Shown: positions 46,897 through 58,580 of the stretch, in pieces
Position numbering within the stretch: position 1 is the stretch's first letter
How the letters are laid out: every line of letters begins with the position of its first letter
NCBI GenBank assembly: GCA_025617375.2
Contig: JAMYGW020000009.1
Coordinates: 1,426,001 to 1,490,000, forward strand
Direction of reading: 5' to 3'
Origin: Acarospora socialis
Taxonomy: Eukaryota > Ascomycota > Lecanoromycetes > Acarosporales > Acarosporaceae
DNA length: 64,000 nucleotides
Program-made: the position numbers and the translations under genes
The notes under the pieces: generated by a model
What the model saw: the letters and a program-made list of their open reading frames with translations, nothing else
Database searches by the model: none
What the model was told of the DNA's origin: nothing

Positions 46897-48028
46897 ATTT
46901 GCGCTGCTGTCCCTATGTATGCGCTTCCGGGGTGACCGAACGGCAGGGTGCCAAGTGTGCCAGGCCTTGCGGCCGGCAGACCGTGGGCTCTATGTTGCAG
47001 CGTGTAACGGCGGTCTTCATAGATTCGTACTCGTAGTCTGAATGATGGTGGTCCTGTGCCGCAAATTGTGAAGATGGTTGCGAGGCTGTAACGAACACCT
47101 AATACCGCGCGGTACAAATGAGTGAAAGGAATTGAAAGTATAGGTATTGGGAGGAGAAGTCTATGGTGGAGTGTCAGGCTGGCAGTACTCGTATCGGTCG
47201 CATTCACAATCTCACAGAAAGCCCAATCCCATATCCAAACTCCGGCGGGGAGTCGTCTTGACCCTGAAGATATGAATAATCTAACAGCACTCCTATCATT
47301 CCACTTTTAGTCTAGCAGCAGATGGAACTGGCCCTCTCACTGCATCTCGGATGAGTCGGTTGTGCTGCTTTAAACTGCAGACTTGGGTTGGATGAGTCAG
47401 CCGCGAGTCAGCTTCCAGGCCTCTACGAACTATTTGGGGCTCCAACAGCTGAGGTCGCAGACCTAGAATAAGGTAGTGAAGAGCCTCTCTTTTTCATACC
47501 AAGAGATGCAACTGGTATGGTCGATTATCTGGATATACCCTGGTTTTGAATCTTTCACTCTTACTTCGTATACGAGTACTCATAGATCTTACCAATGTCC
47601 ACTAACACGGCTGTTGTAATCTACTTGATCCTTTCCGTTGCTGGGGTGGAAGTAGTCAACAAGGATACCCCATATCACCAGTGCCACAACGAAAACAAAA
47701 AGTCTATGTTTTGTTCTCGAATACAGACGCCATCCCGACAACCGTTTCTTCCTGGGGATGAGGAGAAAAATGCGTCCAGACAAGTGGGTGCAGTGTTAGA
47801 ACCCTACTTCATGGGAACCTGACCCGAACCATACCCGAGGAATGAGAGATAAGTTGCGAGCCTCGAATGAAGTGCCTTAGTCCGCTTGCCAGTACTATGC
47901 CCAACCTACAATGCAAACCTAGGAACGGCGTATGGCACCATCCCTCTCTGTACAAATGTACTATGACAGCACCCATGGTTCCCTGATATTGCCCGCGCAG
48001 TCACTGAGGGATGAGGAAAAGGCTGTTG
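46897..48028. other. Intergenic with a cluster of TACTCGTA octamers
   Basis: 1.1 kb between the TRA1 start and the 3' end of the PP2A B' gene. It includes three octamer copies (see separate entry). No gene supported; frames at 46893-47207 and 47589-47822 lack domains. Confidence 0.55.
47028..47578. repeat. Cluster of three TACTCGTA/TACGAGTA octamers
   Basis: Exact copies at 47028-47035, 47186-47193 (TACTCGTA) and 47571-47578 (TACGAGTA). Flanks extend the match toward GTACTCGTAC. They lie upstream of TRA1. Confidence 0.9.
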
Positions 48029-50810
48029 TCATCCAGCCCTAGGGATCGTGGTGCTGGAGTTCTGCCGAGATGTGATGGGAGGCGTGACGACACCGCCACC
48101 AGAACCTCGTCGTTCTTGTTGGGCCGGTGGATCGCCGGTCGATGTTCTACCGTCATCCGCTGGCTGGTAACGACCCTTCTAAGATTAATGAGAAGATCTA
48201 ATGTCAGAATCATGCACGCCGTTGCTCTTTGGAAAAATGGAGAATGGAAATATAGTATCTAGGAGGCTGCCTTGAATCGGCCCACGTAGGTCGACATGGC
48301 TACCATAGAAAGTAAACTCAAGGCAGAATGGTGGTGGTGCCTACCGAACTCTGTTTGTCGTAATCTCTCAGCCTCCGCTCCTTGCTAGGATTCTCGTCTT
48401 GGATCTTCAGCGCATCTAATCGCTTCTGATTGTCCTGTGCAAGAGGATCCGGATCGTCTGAACGTAAGTGTGTACTCAGACTAGAGTCGATGTTGCTAGT
48501 GAGCGGTGGGATGACTGGAGGCACGCCATTCTGCTTCTGTTTGGCTTGCTCGGCAAGCTTGTCCCACTTGCTCTGCCGTGCCTGCTTTCGCTGATCTGCG
48601 GTGTTCTGCATTTCGGTATAGTCGTGAGAGCACTCATCGAAGAGTTGCGGATTGATCTCCATAAAAAGTTTCATTGCATTGTATACCATGCCGTGAATGG
48701 TCCTACGTCCATGAGCGCAAATCTCGTATAACTGGAAGATCCACCCACCGGTTCCAATGCCCTTTTGAGTTCTCGTACAATGGCGCGAACATAATGGGCA
48801 GAATAATTTCTACATTGTCGCTAACCAGATTGCAGAAATACTCATTATTCCAGAAGTATAGTGCTCGTTCGGCCACCTGTAACAACGACTTAGATTCTCC
48901 CTCTGAGCGGGAGAGAGAAAAGCTGAGAGGTCCTTACTTGAAAATGAGGACTGGCAACCGACTTTGCCAGCTGATTGAATAGTGGTTCTTGCACCTTTGC
49001 AAACTCGGCAGGATCCATGACTTCGAAGATGTCTTCCACCTCGTTGAGAAACATGACCTCTTTCGTGCTGTTGACCTTGGGCCAGTACCGTAATAGACCA
49101 AGGACGACCTGCATATTGGATGAGCGGCTTGCCTACCTTCTAAAGACTTGATCATACCTCTTCGGTCAATGCGGCATCCTTCTCAAGAAATTGTACAATG
49201 CAGTATGCTAGCTGAGGATGATACATGCTCAGGCTCTTGACTTTGTGTAAAGGTATCAATACCCTTGTCAAGAAAAGCTTGTGTTCTTCTTTTAGCGGAA
49301 GCGCGAACCCGTTGATGATGGAGCCAAGGATCTCCAGTAACTCGGCGATGCCGTTGAACCTCTCGGTTTCGTAGATGAACTGGAAGAAGACGTTGTTAAT
49401 GGACCGTCTGATGTAAGAGCGAAGATTGAGAAATTTGCCGTATATTCGGTGTAGTGTAGTCTTGAGAAAATCCCGTTCTCGTGGATCTTCCGAGTCGAAC
49501 AGTTCAAGAAGCTTGGCAAGATTAGCCATAGACAGGCGGTCCAGCAGCTCAGCGACTCACTTGGAGGACAAATTGATGATCTATGAAGCCTTTCGCGATG
49601 TTTGTGTTGAAATCCTGACTTTCGATAAATCGCAGAAAGAATTCGTAGACTACTTGAATATGAGGCCATGCGACCTCCAGAACAGGTTCGTCCTCTTCCG
49701 GATCAAAAGCCTCGCCCTGCGGGTTCATCGGAGGCGGTATAGGGCGGAACAGATTCTTGCTAAACATGTCCACAACCCGAGGGTACATTGGCTCGGTGAT
49801 GACCTGCCGGTTGTTTGCGACATAGTCGAGCAACTCGTGCAGCGCCAAACGTTTAATCTCCTTTGACTTCATGTCACCGCTTGCGTCGTTGAAATCGAAT
49901 ATGATGTTGCACTGGTCAATCTTCTGCATAAAGAGTTCCTGGCGACGGTTTGGCGGGACTTCATGAAACCCCGGGAGTTTCTCCAGCTCTCGCTGCCTTT
50001 GATCGGAGATGTCAAACCTTGACGAGTGTTGCCGCTTCGGTGTTCTGATACCCTCTGGAACATCTTTTGGCGTTGTCTGTAAACGATCGAAGAGAAGAGA
50101 TTTCTGTCCAGCTTTTGGAGGGGCTAGATCGCCTGGCATCGTTTCCGCAGCGCCTGGAGGGGGTACATGCTATATAACTTCAGTATGGATTTATTGACAG
50201 AATCGGTAACCAAATATTTCGCAACCATTGCATTTACAGCGTTCGGTCAAGCGACAGGATCATGGGAAAAGTCAAGGCGTAAGGCACTCACCGGCGCACT
50301 CGGACTTATAACAACGCTCGGGGCCAAGGTTCCAACCTGTCTCGTTGGCGTACTAGGTCCCCCAGGCCCCGTGGGTGGTCCCATAATGCCAACATTATGT
50401 TGTGAAGGTAAGAATGGCTGTCCGGCACCTAATGAACTGGGTGGACCTTGCTGCGCGGAATGACCCGTATTCGCTTGTCCGCTGGGCCCTGTTGGCGTCT
50501 CGGTCGGTGGTAGAGGCTTACTCCTGACGTCGTTCAAGGCAGTGGTGGAGGAAGATGGAGTGTTATGGTTCGAGCTTGCTGGAGACAAGGCATGGCTTGA
50601 CGGAGCTGGGGTGGAAGGAGAGGAGGTGCCGGTGGTAGACTCTTTCTTCTTTGCGGACTTGTTGGAATCCTTTGCTCGAGAGAGCTGCTCGTGCTGAGTC
50701 CGTTAGCCGCTTCTTGTGCTAACATCCGGGCTTTCGACCGCAGAACCAAGCTTGAGAAAGTCAATTTGAATGCCAAGGACTCTTACAACTCTCTGCCTGA
50801 AGTTCTTCAT
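48029..50810 (-). CDS. RTS1: PP2A regulatory subunit B' (B56/Rts1), 728 aa
   Basis: Eight exons right to left: 50787-50810, 50292-50684, 49561-50169, 49158-49511, 48938-49108, 48749-48876, 48345-48702, 48029-48178. All phases agree. The B56 subunit targets protein phosphatase 2A, for example to kinetochores and septins. The first exon encodes only MKNFRQRV, then [15 protein letters not shown] and a long Ser/Pro/Gly-rich disordered segment. The conserved B56 core follows: [98 protein letters not shown] and [14 protein letters not shown]. The last exon ([14 protein letters not shown] to TTIPRAG) is inferred from a 166-base intron with TTCTGACAT and TAATCTTAG signals. Without it the protein would end [10 protein letters not shown] at 48318. 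Confidence 0.92.
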
Positions 50811-51620
50811 GTTGTGGTGAATCCCGCCTTTTTTGACGTACGCTAGAGTATTTGGATTGACGGATCTTCAACCGTAGTGCGGGCCACTACACAAAAGCGA
50901 TGCCAGGCTTTCCAACCTCACACCCTTTCTCCGTGGTTCCCAATCAATTGAGGCCGAAGGCAACAGACAATTCGACAGACCTGCGGTGATGTGAGAAGAC
51001 GGGGGCCTCGAACGATCGTGATCTGGTTTGGTTGTTTGGTTGCCCAATGCACTCTCTGGCCAACTGTGCGCGTCACTTGGATCTGTTGTGGCTATTGCCG
51101 GGCTATCGTATTGGATTGGAGGTTATCACAGCCCGTTCGCATGATATGAGGATCGAAGTAGCATAAGACATTGAGAGCACGCTATTCTGCGTGATTGAGT
51201 GAGTGAAGCTCCGAGCTCGATGTCGATATTACCTACCTATTGATTGAACTGGAAACGTGATGTCCTGCGGCGCTTGGACGTCGAAGCTAACTTTAATTAG
51301 TACCCCATATGGTTTAGCGGGTCAGACGCGAGCTGCGGGGCGCTAGCTTGTCCTATCGTATTTTGTAGCGTATGTGTAAACAGACTCACTTGGCATCTTG
51401 GCGTTTAACTCAGGTCAGGTAAGGTACCTGTCGAGCAGATACTCGTACATCTATAAATCATCAACAACCATCGGATAATTCTTCTTAGAGCAGTGGATCC
51501 TGGCACCAAATTCCTTTACATTACATACAACTGAGGTGAGGTGATAGTTGATCACTCTGAATAAAAGACAACCCTTTCTTGATATCTGCACTTTCCTAGG
51601 GTACAGCCCCAACCGCTGGG
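50811..51620. promoter_or_regulatory. Divergent promoter of PP2A B' and TFIIIC subunit
   Basis: 810 bases between divergent starts. One TACTCGTA at 51440-51447, next to AAGGTACCTG and AGGTCAGGTAAGG motifs. No ORF supported. Confidence 0.55.
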
Positions 51621-53844
51621 ATGGATTCCGCTCTGCCGGTCGTTGATTCGACACATGACCGACAGTTGAAGACGCCTACTCAAACGAGATCCCAAACTCA
51701 CTTACAAACAGCACCATGGAGCGATATCCCACGGCTGAAGATTGTAGATGTGGAGCATCCATTCATTATCCAGAATATTCAGAAGGGCATAGACACCTTA
51801 GGCGGTAAACAGAGTATCTCCAAAGTAAGTTCCTTCTCCGATATACCTTTCACAATATGGAACACAAAGTGATTGACTGAAAACAACAGATTGTGGCTCC
51901 TGGTAGCAAAGACGGTGTGATTGGACTCTATCTTCGCCCAGAGGATCGTATGAGTAAACCGATGATGTCCCACAACGTTGCCACGAAGAATGTCGTACTT
52001 CATGTTACCGTTCCGAAGCGGACCGGACGACGCAGGAAGAAGGGCTCTAATGGACCCTACCTGGACCCTGCCGAGATCAACGAACAGCTCTCTACTGGGT
52101 CAAAGGATTCGAAGGGCTCAGATGCACGCCGAGCCAAACTGGATGACAATACCAAGCGCCTTTTACGAAGCCTGCAGGATAACGAAGACCGTTACGAGGC
52201 CAAGCCAGTCGGTGTGATTGAACAAACCCACCGCTTCCGGGGTAAGCTGGCCATCAATGTACTTATCGATTTAAAGAGCGATGCAGACTGGGTACTGATC
52301 ATGGCAGGCATCCCGGATTTCGTGTACTCGACCACAAATAGCCCGTTCATAAAGAAAATGAGGGAGAGCATATTACCTTTTCAATGTATTCTGTGATTCC
52401 CATCGACTCCTGTCCGTTTATACGTATTAACTGTATCCAGATGACAAGATGAAGCAATTCGCTCTCGACACGAGCAAAGGCGTGCAAGTGAACACCGACT
52501 TAATCCCACCACCCAGCTTCAGTCACATCTCGATCCCATTCATTTACTCGTAAGTTATACAAACACGCAGTCTATTCCCCATCATACCCCAACTAACTCG
52601 AATCCCCCAGCTACCGCCAAAACCCCGCCGTCAAGCAATCCATCAACTCCGCCGGCCACCTCACAACAACCAACACGCAAGCCGCCCCCAAAGTCTCCAC
52701 GCACCTCGTCTCCTACGACGTCGGCACCGTCCCCTCCGCCCCACCCGCTCATCTCCCCGCCTTCGAAACCCTCGACCCACCCCTCCAACGCACCATCACC
52801 CAACTCCGCACCCTCCTCGCCACCCGCCCCATCTGGACGCGCCGCGCCATCACCAACCACATCGCCAGCAAGGAATACGCCCACACCCTCAAACAAGCCT
52901 TCCAATACGTCGGCTACATGTTCCGTTCCGGGCCCTGGCGCGACGCCATCGTCCGCCTGGGCCTCGACCCCCGCACCGACCCGCAATACCGCATCTACCA
53001 AACTCTCATGTTCCAACTGTTCACGCGCGACCCCGACCCCACACCCGCCACCACCACCACCGCCGCCCCGGGACAGCACCCTCAACCTCACAACAACAAG
53101 AAATGGGTCGACGAGCGCCTCCGCTACGCCAAAGCCCACAAAGGCCAGCCGCCCAACCGCTCCAGCCACCTCTTCGACGGCACGCACGCCGCCCTCGACG
53201 GCAAAGTGTGGCAAGTCTGCGACATCACGGACCCGCTCCTGCACTCCATCCTCGCGACGCCGTCCCTCCGCAGCGCGTGCGACATCCGCTCCGACGGCTG
53301 GTTCCACAACGGCACGTGGGCCAAGGCCCGCGTCATCATGAAGGCCAAACTCGCCACCATCCGCGAGGGCGGCGTGCCCGTCGACGAGGACTACGTGCGT
53401 TTGTTGGAGATGCCGGATGTGCTGGATAGGGAGAATCGGAAGGAGGCGGTGCTGCGGGGCGCGTCGAGACGAGAGGCGTTGTTGGCGGCGGATGTTAGGA
53501 CGAGTGCAGCGTCGCCGGTGAAGAGGAGGCCGTTGGGGGGGAGTGAGGGTGGGGCGGGGAGGAAAGGCGATGGCGCTGGCGCTGGGAGAGAAGTGGGGGG
53601 AGGGGAGATGGGTGGGGAGATGGGTGGAGAGATGGGTGTAGGCGCGGTTGCGGTCGATCCGAGAGTGGCGGAATCGATGCGCGAGATGGAGCGGAGAGGA
53701 CTCGGGGTGGAGTCTAACAATGATGTGGATATGGATGCCATGGAGACGTTAGATATGGAAGATGCGGACCCGCATGCAGACGGAGACGGAGACGGGGACG
53801 GAGACGAGGAAGCTATAGACGATAGCGACGAGATGGGCGAATAA
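51621..53844 (+). CDS. TFC1: TFIIIC subunit 5 (tau95/Sfc1/GTF3C5), 658 aa
   Basis: Exons 51621-51824, 51890-52241, 52308-52385, 52441-52549, 52611-53844 in phase. TFIIIC binds the A box of tRNA genes and recruits TFIIIB for RNA polymerase III; this subunit pairs with tau55. The N-terminal barrel segment has IPRLKIVDVEHPFIIQNIQK and LYLRPEDRMSKPMMSHNVAT. Then come VLHVTVPKRTGRRRKKG, PDFVYSTTNSPFIKKMRESI and the winged-helix DNA-binding part (RPIWTRRAITNHIASKEYAH, QYVGYMFRSGPWRDAIVRLG). Intron 52242-52307 is 66 bases, a multiple of three without stop, so an unspliced read stays open and adds 22 false residues. The C-terminal 130 residues are Gly/Glu-rich and then acidic (DADPHADGDGDGDGDEE); acidic tails are usual in the family. 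Codons end mostly in C before about 53390 and in G after it. Confidence 0.94.
52600..53840. other. Strand-composition block, flip near 53390
   Basis: The + strand is C-rich on the left (52801-52860: C 34, G 9) and G-rich on the right (53581-53640: G 37, C 1). It covers the last exon of the rightward TFIIIC gene. Confidence 0.88.
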
Positions 53845-54491
53845 AACATCTACACTACCACCTGAACATTACAACGTGCGAAAACCCATTCGAGCAATAG
53901 GTCGCTCCAGCCAGTCAACCGCCATTATAAAAATACGATAGGTTGTCCGTCGTCCAGTCCGGCCACGAGCCTCCAAGATTAGAACCCATTCTTACGAAGT
54001 ATCACTGCTCTGTCCTTCGAGCATACTCAGCGCTGCAAAGCAGAAGCCAAGAAGAGTGAATGCAAAAACCGACGAAATAACCGTCGGCGATGAGTTGAGC
54101 TCTAAGCCCTAGGTAGACACGCAGTCGTGCGTCTGTTGTATGTACCACCTTTCTACCTACACAAAGCGACTACAGCAGATCGGTGTAGGAAGCCACCTAC
54201 CTCTTCTTGGAATACCCTCTTCAGCTCAAGTTTCTCCACCGTCACTCACTATTCGAGTTGACCCCCTTCCACGAAAGACAGTTGCCCTCGATACTTCACA
54301 TAAGCACGTTCTCTGCATTCGTCTCCAGATCTATATCTCTCGCGAACATCTATCCATACAATCAACACATCCCATCGTAAGCGTGCCCACCACAATAAAC
54401 CCTCCATCCCCCGCCTACCAACAAGCGCAGCAGATGCACAAACCCAACCCTCTTCCCACCCCGCTTTCCCCCGCCAAGTCCACCCCACCCC
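53845..54491. other. Intergenic between convergent genes
   Basis: 647 bases between the stops of the TFIIIC subunit and FGAR amidotransferase. Nothing recognised; composition is ordinary until about 54360, where the + strand becomes C-rich. Confidence 0.55.
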
Positions 54492-55480
54492 TCACCCAAC
54501 CCACCGCCTCGCACTAAAAAACAGCCGTCCCCAAGGCCCCACCTCCCCCCACTCCTCGCCCTTCCCATCCGGGATCCAGCTCCCCACGCCCCCCAACACC
54601 GTCCGTTCCGGATGCGGCATCAACGCCAACACCCTGCCATCCGTCGACCTCACGCCCGCCACACCCCCGGCACTCCCGTTCGGATTCGCCGGGTAGCGTT
54701 CCGTCGGACTTAAGGTCTGGTTATCGACGTAGCGGAGCGGCACGAGACTGTCATCGAGCGGGGGTGTTGTCTCGGAGAACGAGGCGCGGCCCTCGCCGTG
54801 CGCGACGGCGATCGGGAGCGAGGAGCCGTGCATGCCGTGCAGGAAGACGGAGGACGGCGTCTTTTCCGCGGCCGAGGCAGAGGCAAACGGGCCATCGTGC
54901 ACGCGCACCATGCAGACGCGCGCCTCGTACTGTTCGCTGACGTTGCGTTTGAACGTCGGCCAGGCGTCGGCGCCGGGGATGAGGGCCTTGACGCGACTGA
55001 GAAACTGGCAGCCGTTGCAGACGCCCAGCGTAAAAGTGTCGGGACGTTGAAAGAAGGCGGCGAATTCCTGCCGCGTGTTGGGGTGCAGCAGGACGGATTT
55101 GGCCCAGCCTTGGCCGGCGCCGAGGACGTCGCCGTAGGAGAAGCCGCCGCAGGCGGCGAGGCCGACGAAGGAGGTGAGTGAGATCCGGTTGTAGAGGAGG
55201 TCCGTCATGTGCACGTCGATGGCGGAGAAGCCGGCGAGGTGGAAGGCGAAGGCCATTTCGGCGTGCCCGTTGACGCCTTGTTCGCGAAGGATGGCGACGC
55301 GCGGTTTGGAGAGGAGGGCGGCGGATAGGGTGGTTTTGAGGGGGAGGATGGATTCGTTGGGGTTGAAGGTTAGGTTATAGGAGAGGCCGGGGTCGGTGGC
55401 GTTGAGGATGTTGTGGTGTTCTTCGTTGGCGCATTGGGGGTTGTCGCGGAGGCGTTGCATTTGATGGGACGTTTCCGACC
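54360..55480. other. Strand-composition block, flip near 54710
   Basis: The + strand is C-rich on the left (54481-54540: C 34, G 6) and G-rich on the right (55321-55380: G 29, C 2). It covers the 3' end of the leftward FGAR amidotransferase gene and ends abruptly near 55480. Confidence 0.88.
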
Positions 55481-58400
55481 ATCGTTGCTGGAGTTCGAAT
55501 CTGGATCGGCGGTATAGACAGTTGGTTCCATGATAGATGCTGAGATCGGATTCAGGAGAGGGTGAGACGCGCCCGAGTTTTGTGATGAGGCCGGGTGGTG
55601 GACCGCATGTGGCAAAGCATCGGTGGAACTCGATTTCGTCCCTTTTCCGTACTTGGAACACAGCGCCGAGCTCCTCGTTGAAAAGCGTCTCGACTAGACT
55701 TTTGGTGTCGGTTTCCTTGGTCAGGTTGTCAAGCATGATTTCTATTCCACACCGTCCAGCGAACATCATCTCTGCCAGTGTCGTAAAAAGCCCGCCATCG
55801 GAACGGTCATGATACGCAAGCACTATCCCAGCTTCCTGCAGCTGCTGAAGGGCATCAAATAAATCCTTTATTAATTGTAGATTCCGCACGTCGGGAGTCT
55901 CATCACCAATCTGACCAAAGACCTGCGCTATAGCAGAACCTCCGAGTGCTTTCGCTCCCTCGGCCAAATCAACGAGGAGTAGAATTGTCTCTCCAACATC
56001 CTCCTGCCGCCGTAGCGTCGGCGTCCAAGTCTTGGTGATCTGTGCAACCGGGGCGAAGGCCGAAATCACCAAAGACAGAGGTGCAGTGACTTCCTTCGCC
56101 TCATGTGTTTCCTGATCTGTCCATTTCATCTTCATAGACATCGAGTCTTTTCCAACCGGGATGCTAATTCCAAGCTTTGGACAGAGGTCCATACCAATGG
56201 CTTCCACCGCCTCATATAGAGCAGCTCCTTCTCCAGGGTGACTGCTCGCTGCCATCCAGTTCGCGGAAAGACGAATCCTTTCCAACCCCCCCAGAAGATC
56301 AGCTGCGGCAATGTTCATCAATGACTCTGCTACAGCCATCCGAGCGGAAGCGGCAGGTGAGATGAGTGCTAGAGTCGGCTTTTCGCCAATAGCCATCGCT
56401 TCACCGGGCTTTATGCCTTGCATGAGAGATGTCGCTGTGACAGAAACATCGGCGACTGGTACTTGCCAAGGTCCAACCATCTGGTCTCGGGCTGTTAGGC
56501 CACCAACAGTTCTGTCTCCAATAGTGATGAGGAAAGACTTTGAACCAACGGCAGGCAATGATAATACTCTGTTGACGGCTTCGTCGAGTAAACCATCGCT
56601 CGGAGTTTTTGGTAGATAATTTGAAAGGATGCTCTCAAACGCCGGGAGCTTCAACTTCCTTGAATCAACCGTTTTAATCATCCTTGGTGGCTTCCCGAAG
56701 AGAACAGACATGGACAAATCTATCAGCTTCAAATCTTGCAAGTCTCGATCCGTCAATATCAACCTCTTCTCTTGTTCTTCCCATCCGGTAGCTTGTCCTA
56801 CAACCGAGTAACCACATCGCTCTCTTCTCGCAATGCCTCTGAAAACCGGCATCTCAAACTTGCTCACGGCCAACACGTATCTTTCCTGTGCCTCGCAACA
56901 CCAGATTTGCAGTGGGCTCATACTTGCGTCCGCAGTTTCGATCTCTCTTAACTCGAACGTTGCACCCAAGCCGGCATCATGCACCAACTCGGGCAGGGCG
57001 TTGGACAGACCACCCGCACCAACATCGTGGATAAACCTGATCGGATTGCCGACGCCCATAGCAGTACACGTGTTGATCACCTCTTGAGCTCTTCTTTGCA
57101 CCTCTGCATTACCCCGCTGTACACTGGCAAAGTCGAGATCCACAGAACCTTCACCGGAGGTCACGCTAGATGCTGCGCCGCCACCTAGACCAATAAGCAT
57201 TGCTGGTCCCCCGAGGACTATAATTTGTGCTAAAGGCTCAACAACTGCAGGGTCTTTGAGAGCATGTTGAGGTCGCACCGTACCAACCCCACCGGCGAGC
57301 ATGATGGGCTTGTGATAGCCCCTGACCTCACTCTTGTCGCCATCGATTGGTATTCTTGTCGACAACGTCCGGAAATAGCCAGTCGTGCACGGCCGGCCAA
57401 ACTCGTTATTGAATGCTGCGCTACCAATAGGGCCTTCAAGCATAATGTCCAAACTGCTCGCAATATGCTGTGGTCTTCCGATCTTTAGTTCCCAGGGTCG
57501 CTCATGGCCCGGTATCAGCAGGTCAGATACGCTGAAGCCTGCCAGACCAGCTTTCGGCTTTGACCCACGGCCCACAGCCCCTTCGTCCCTGATCTCACCT
57601 CCAGATCCAGTCGCCGCGCCTGGATAAGGTGACACTGCTGTAGGATGATTATGTGTTTCGACTTTCGCCAGGTAGTGTACGACTTCTTTGGTCTCCGTCC
57701 ATTCGCCCGTCGAGTGATCTGGGCCCCAGAAGCTAGCTTTCTCCCCTTCCAGTACAGCAGCATTGTCGCTATAAGCACTAACCACATGCTTCGGGTTCTG
57801 CTCATGAGTGTTCTTGATCATGTCGAAAAGGCTGTGAGGTTTCTCCACCCCGTCGATGGTCCAGGTAGCATTGAACTGCTTATGTCGACAATGCTCAGAG
57901 TTGACCTGCGCAAACATGAAAAGCTCAACATCGGATGGGTCTCGCGCAAGCGGTCCTTGCAACGAATACGCATCTACCAAGTAGTCTATTTCCGATTGGT
58001 CGAGGGCAAGACCCAGTTTTCGATTGGCCGCTTCCAGGGCATGCCGTGGGTCGATGTCCTTACGATGCATTGGAATGACCTGAACCGGTGCTGGTGCATG
58101 CTCTACGAACATAGTTGTCAGGTCTGGTGGCTCCAGGCTAATAGTCTGGGTCATTCGGTCGTGGAGGACATCTGCAAACGGTATGCTTCCTTTCTGGAGC
58201 GGCTTGTCCATGGTCACGGCGATGACCATACCCCTCTCTATGCGCTTGACGGCCCTTTCGAGTCCACACACGTGTGCAATGCTGGTAGCCTGAGAGCTCC
58301 ATGGCGAAATAGTCCCTGTTCTAGGCGCGACGTAAAACTTATATGTGTTTGTATCCTCCTTGCTGGAAAGGAGGTTGTCTTCTTCGGGAGATGACTCGCC

Positions 58401-58580
58401 GTACGCAAGCAGTTGCGCCAGCACTGTTTCCTCCAGCGCACCCACGTCTTTGGTGAGACAGACGTAATGCACCCATTTTGCGCGCACACTGGTCGCACCT
58501 ATGCGGTCTTGCAGTATCCTCCTTCGGAATTTGGAGAATGCTGATGACCCCTCATGCGTTAGATAGACATGTTGAACCAT
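54492..58580 (-). CDS. ADE6: Phosphoribosylformylglycinamidine synthase (FGAR amidotransferase), 1362 aa
   Basis: One exon. It catalyses step four of purine synthesis, FGAR + Gln + ATP to FGAM + Glu, in the cytosol. Domain order is that of the large fused PurL: N-terminal PurS-like part, linker, two AIRS-like synthetase halves (FAQVNSEHCRHKQFNATWTI, KVETHNHPTAVSPYPGAATG, HDVGAGGLSNALPELVHDAG; then GKDSMSMKMKW and YHDRSDGGLFTTLAEMMFAG), then a class I glutaminase. The glutaminase nucleophile is in GVCNGCQFLS and the His-Glu pair in MPHPERTV. Starting at ATG 58580 gives MVQHVYLTHEGSSAFSKFRR, which fits the family N terminus; the frame stays open a further 22 codons upstream but without ATG. Length fits (about 1,350). 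The last 320 codons show a strong strand-composition shift near 54710. Confidence 0.96.
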   Translation of the reverse strand: MVQHVYLTHEGSSAFSKFRRRILQDRIGATSVRAKWVHYVCLTKDVGALEETVLAQLLAYGESSPEEDNLLSSKEDTNTYKFYVAPRTGTISPWSSQATSIAHVCGLERAVKRIERGMVIAVTMDKPLQKGSIPFADVLHDRMTQTISLEPPDLTTMFVEHAPAPVQVIPMHRKDIDPRHALEAANRKLGLALDQSEIDYLVDAYSLQGPLARDPSDVELFMFAQVNSEHCRHKQFNATWTIDGVEKPHSLFDMIKNTHEQNPKHVVSAYSDNAAVLEGEKASFWGPDHSTGEWTETKEVVHYLAKVETHNHPTAVSPYPGAATGSGGEIRDEGAVGRGSKPKAGLAGFSVSDLLIPGHERPWELKIGRPQHIASSLDIMLEGPIGSAAFNNEFGRPCTTGYFRTLSTRIPIDGDKSEVRGYHKPIMLAGGVGTVRPQHALKDPAVVEPLAQIIVLGGPAMLIGLGGGAASSVTSGEGSVDLDFASVQRGNAEVQRRAQEVINTCTAMGVGNPIRFIHDVGAGGLSNALPELVHDAGLGATFELREIETADASMSPLQIWCCEAQERYVLAVSKFEMPVFRGIARRERCGYSVVGQATGWEEQEKRLILTDRDLQDLKLIDLSMSVLFGKPPRMIKTVDSRKLKLPAFESILSNYLPKTPSDGLLDEAVNRVLSLPAVGSKSFLITIGDRTVGGLTARDQMVGPWQVPVADVSVTATSLMQGIKPGEAMAIGEKPTLALISPAASARMAVAESLMNIAAADLLGGLERIRLSANWMAASSHPGEGAALYEAVEAIGMDLCPKLGISIPVGKDSMSMKMKWTDQETHEAKEVTAPLSLVISAFAPVAQITKTWTPTLRRQEDVGETILLLVDLAEGAKALGGSAIAQVFGQIGDETPDVRNLQLIKDLFDALQQLQEAGIVLAYHDRSDGGLFTTLAEMMFAGRCGIEIMLDNLTKETDTKSLVETLFNEELGAVFQVRKRDEIEFHRCFATCGPPPGLITKLGRVSPSPESDLSIYHGTNCLYRRSRFELQQRWSETSHQMQRLRDNPQCANEEHHNILNATDPGLSYNLTFNPNESILPLKTTLSAALLSKPRVAILREQGVNGHAEMAFAFHLAGFSAIDVHMTDLLYNRISLTSFVGLAACGGFSYGDVLGAGQGWAKSVLLHPNTRQEFAAFFQRPDTFTLGVCNGCQFLSRVKALIPGADAWPTFKRNVSEQYEARVCMVRVHDGPFASASAAEKTPSSVFLHGMHGSSLPIAVAHGEGRASFSETTPPLDDSLVPLRYVDNQTLSPTERYPANPNGSAGGVAGVRSTDGRVLALMPHPERTVLGGVGSWIPDGKGEEWGEVGPWGRLFFSARRWVG

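Noticed and set aside
52582-53307. 241-residue open frame on the - strand inside TFC1
   Set aside because: Product of the skewed GC-rich composition; the + strand frame carries conserved TFIIIC motifs.
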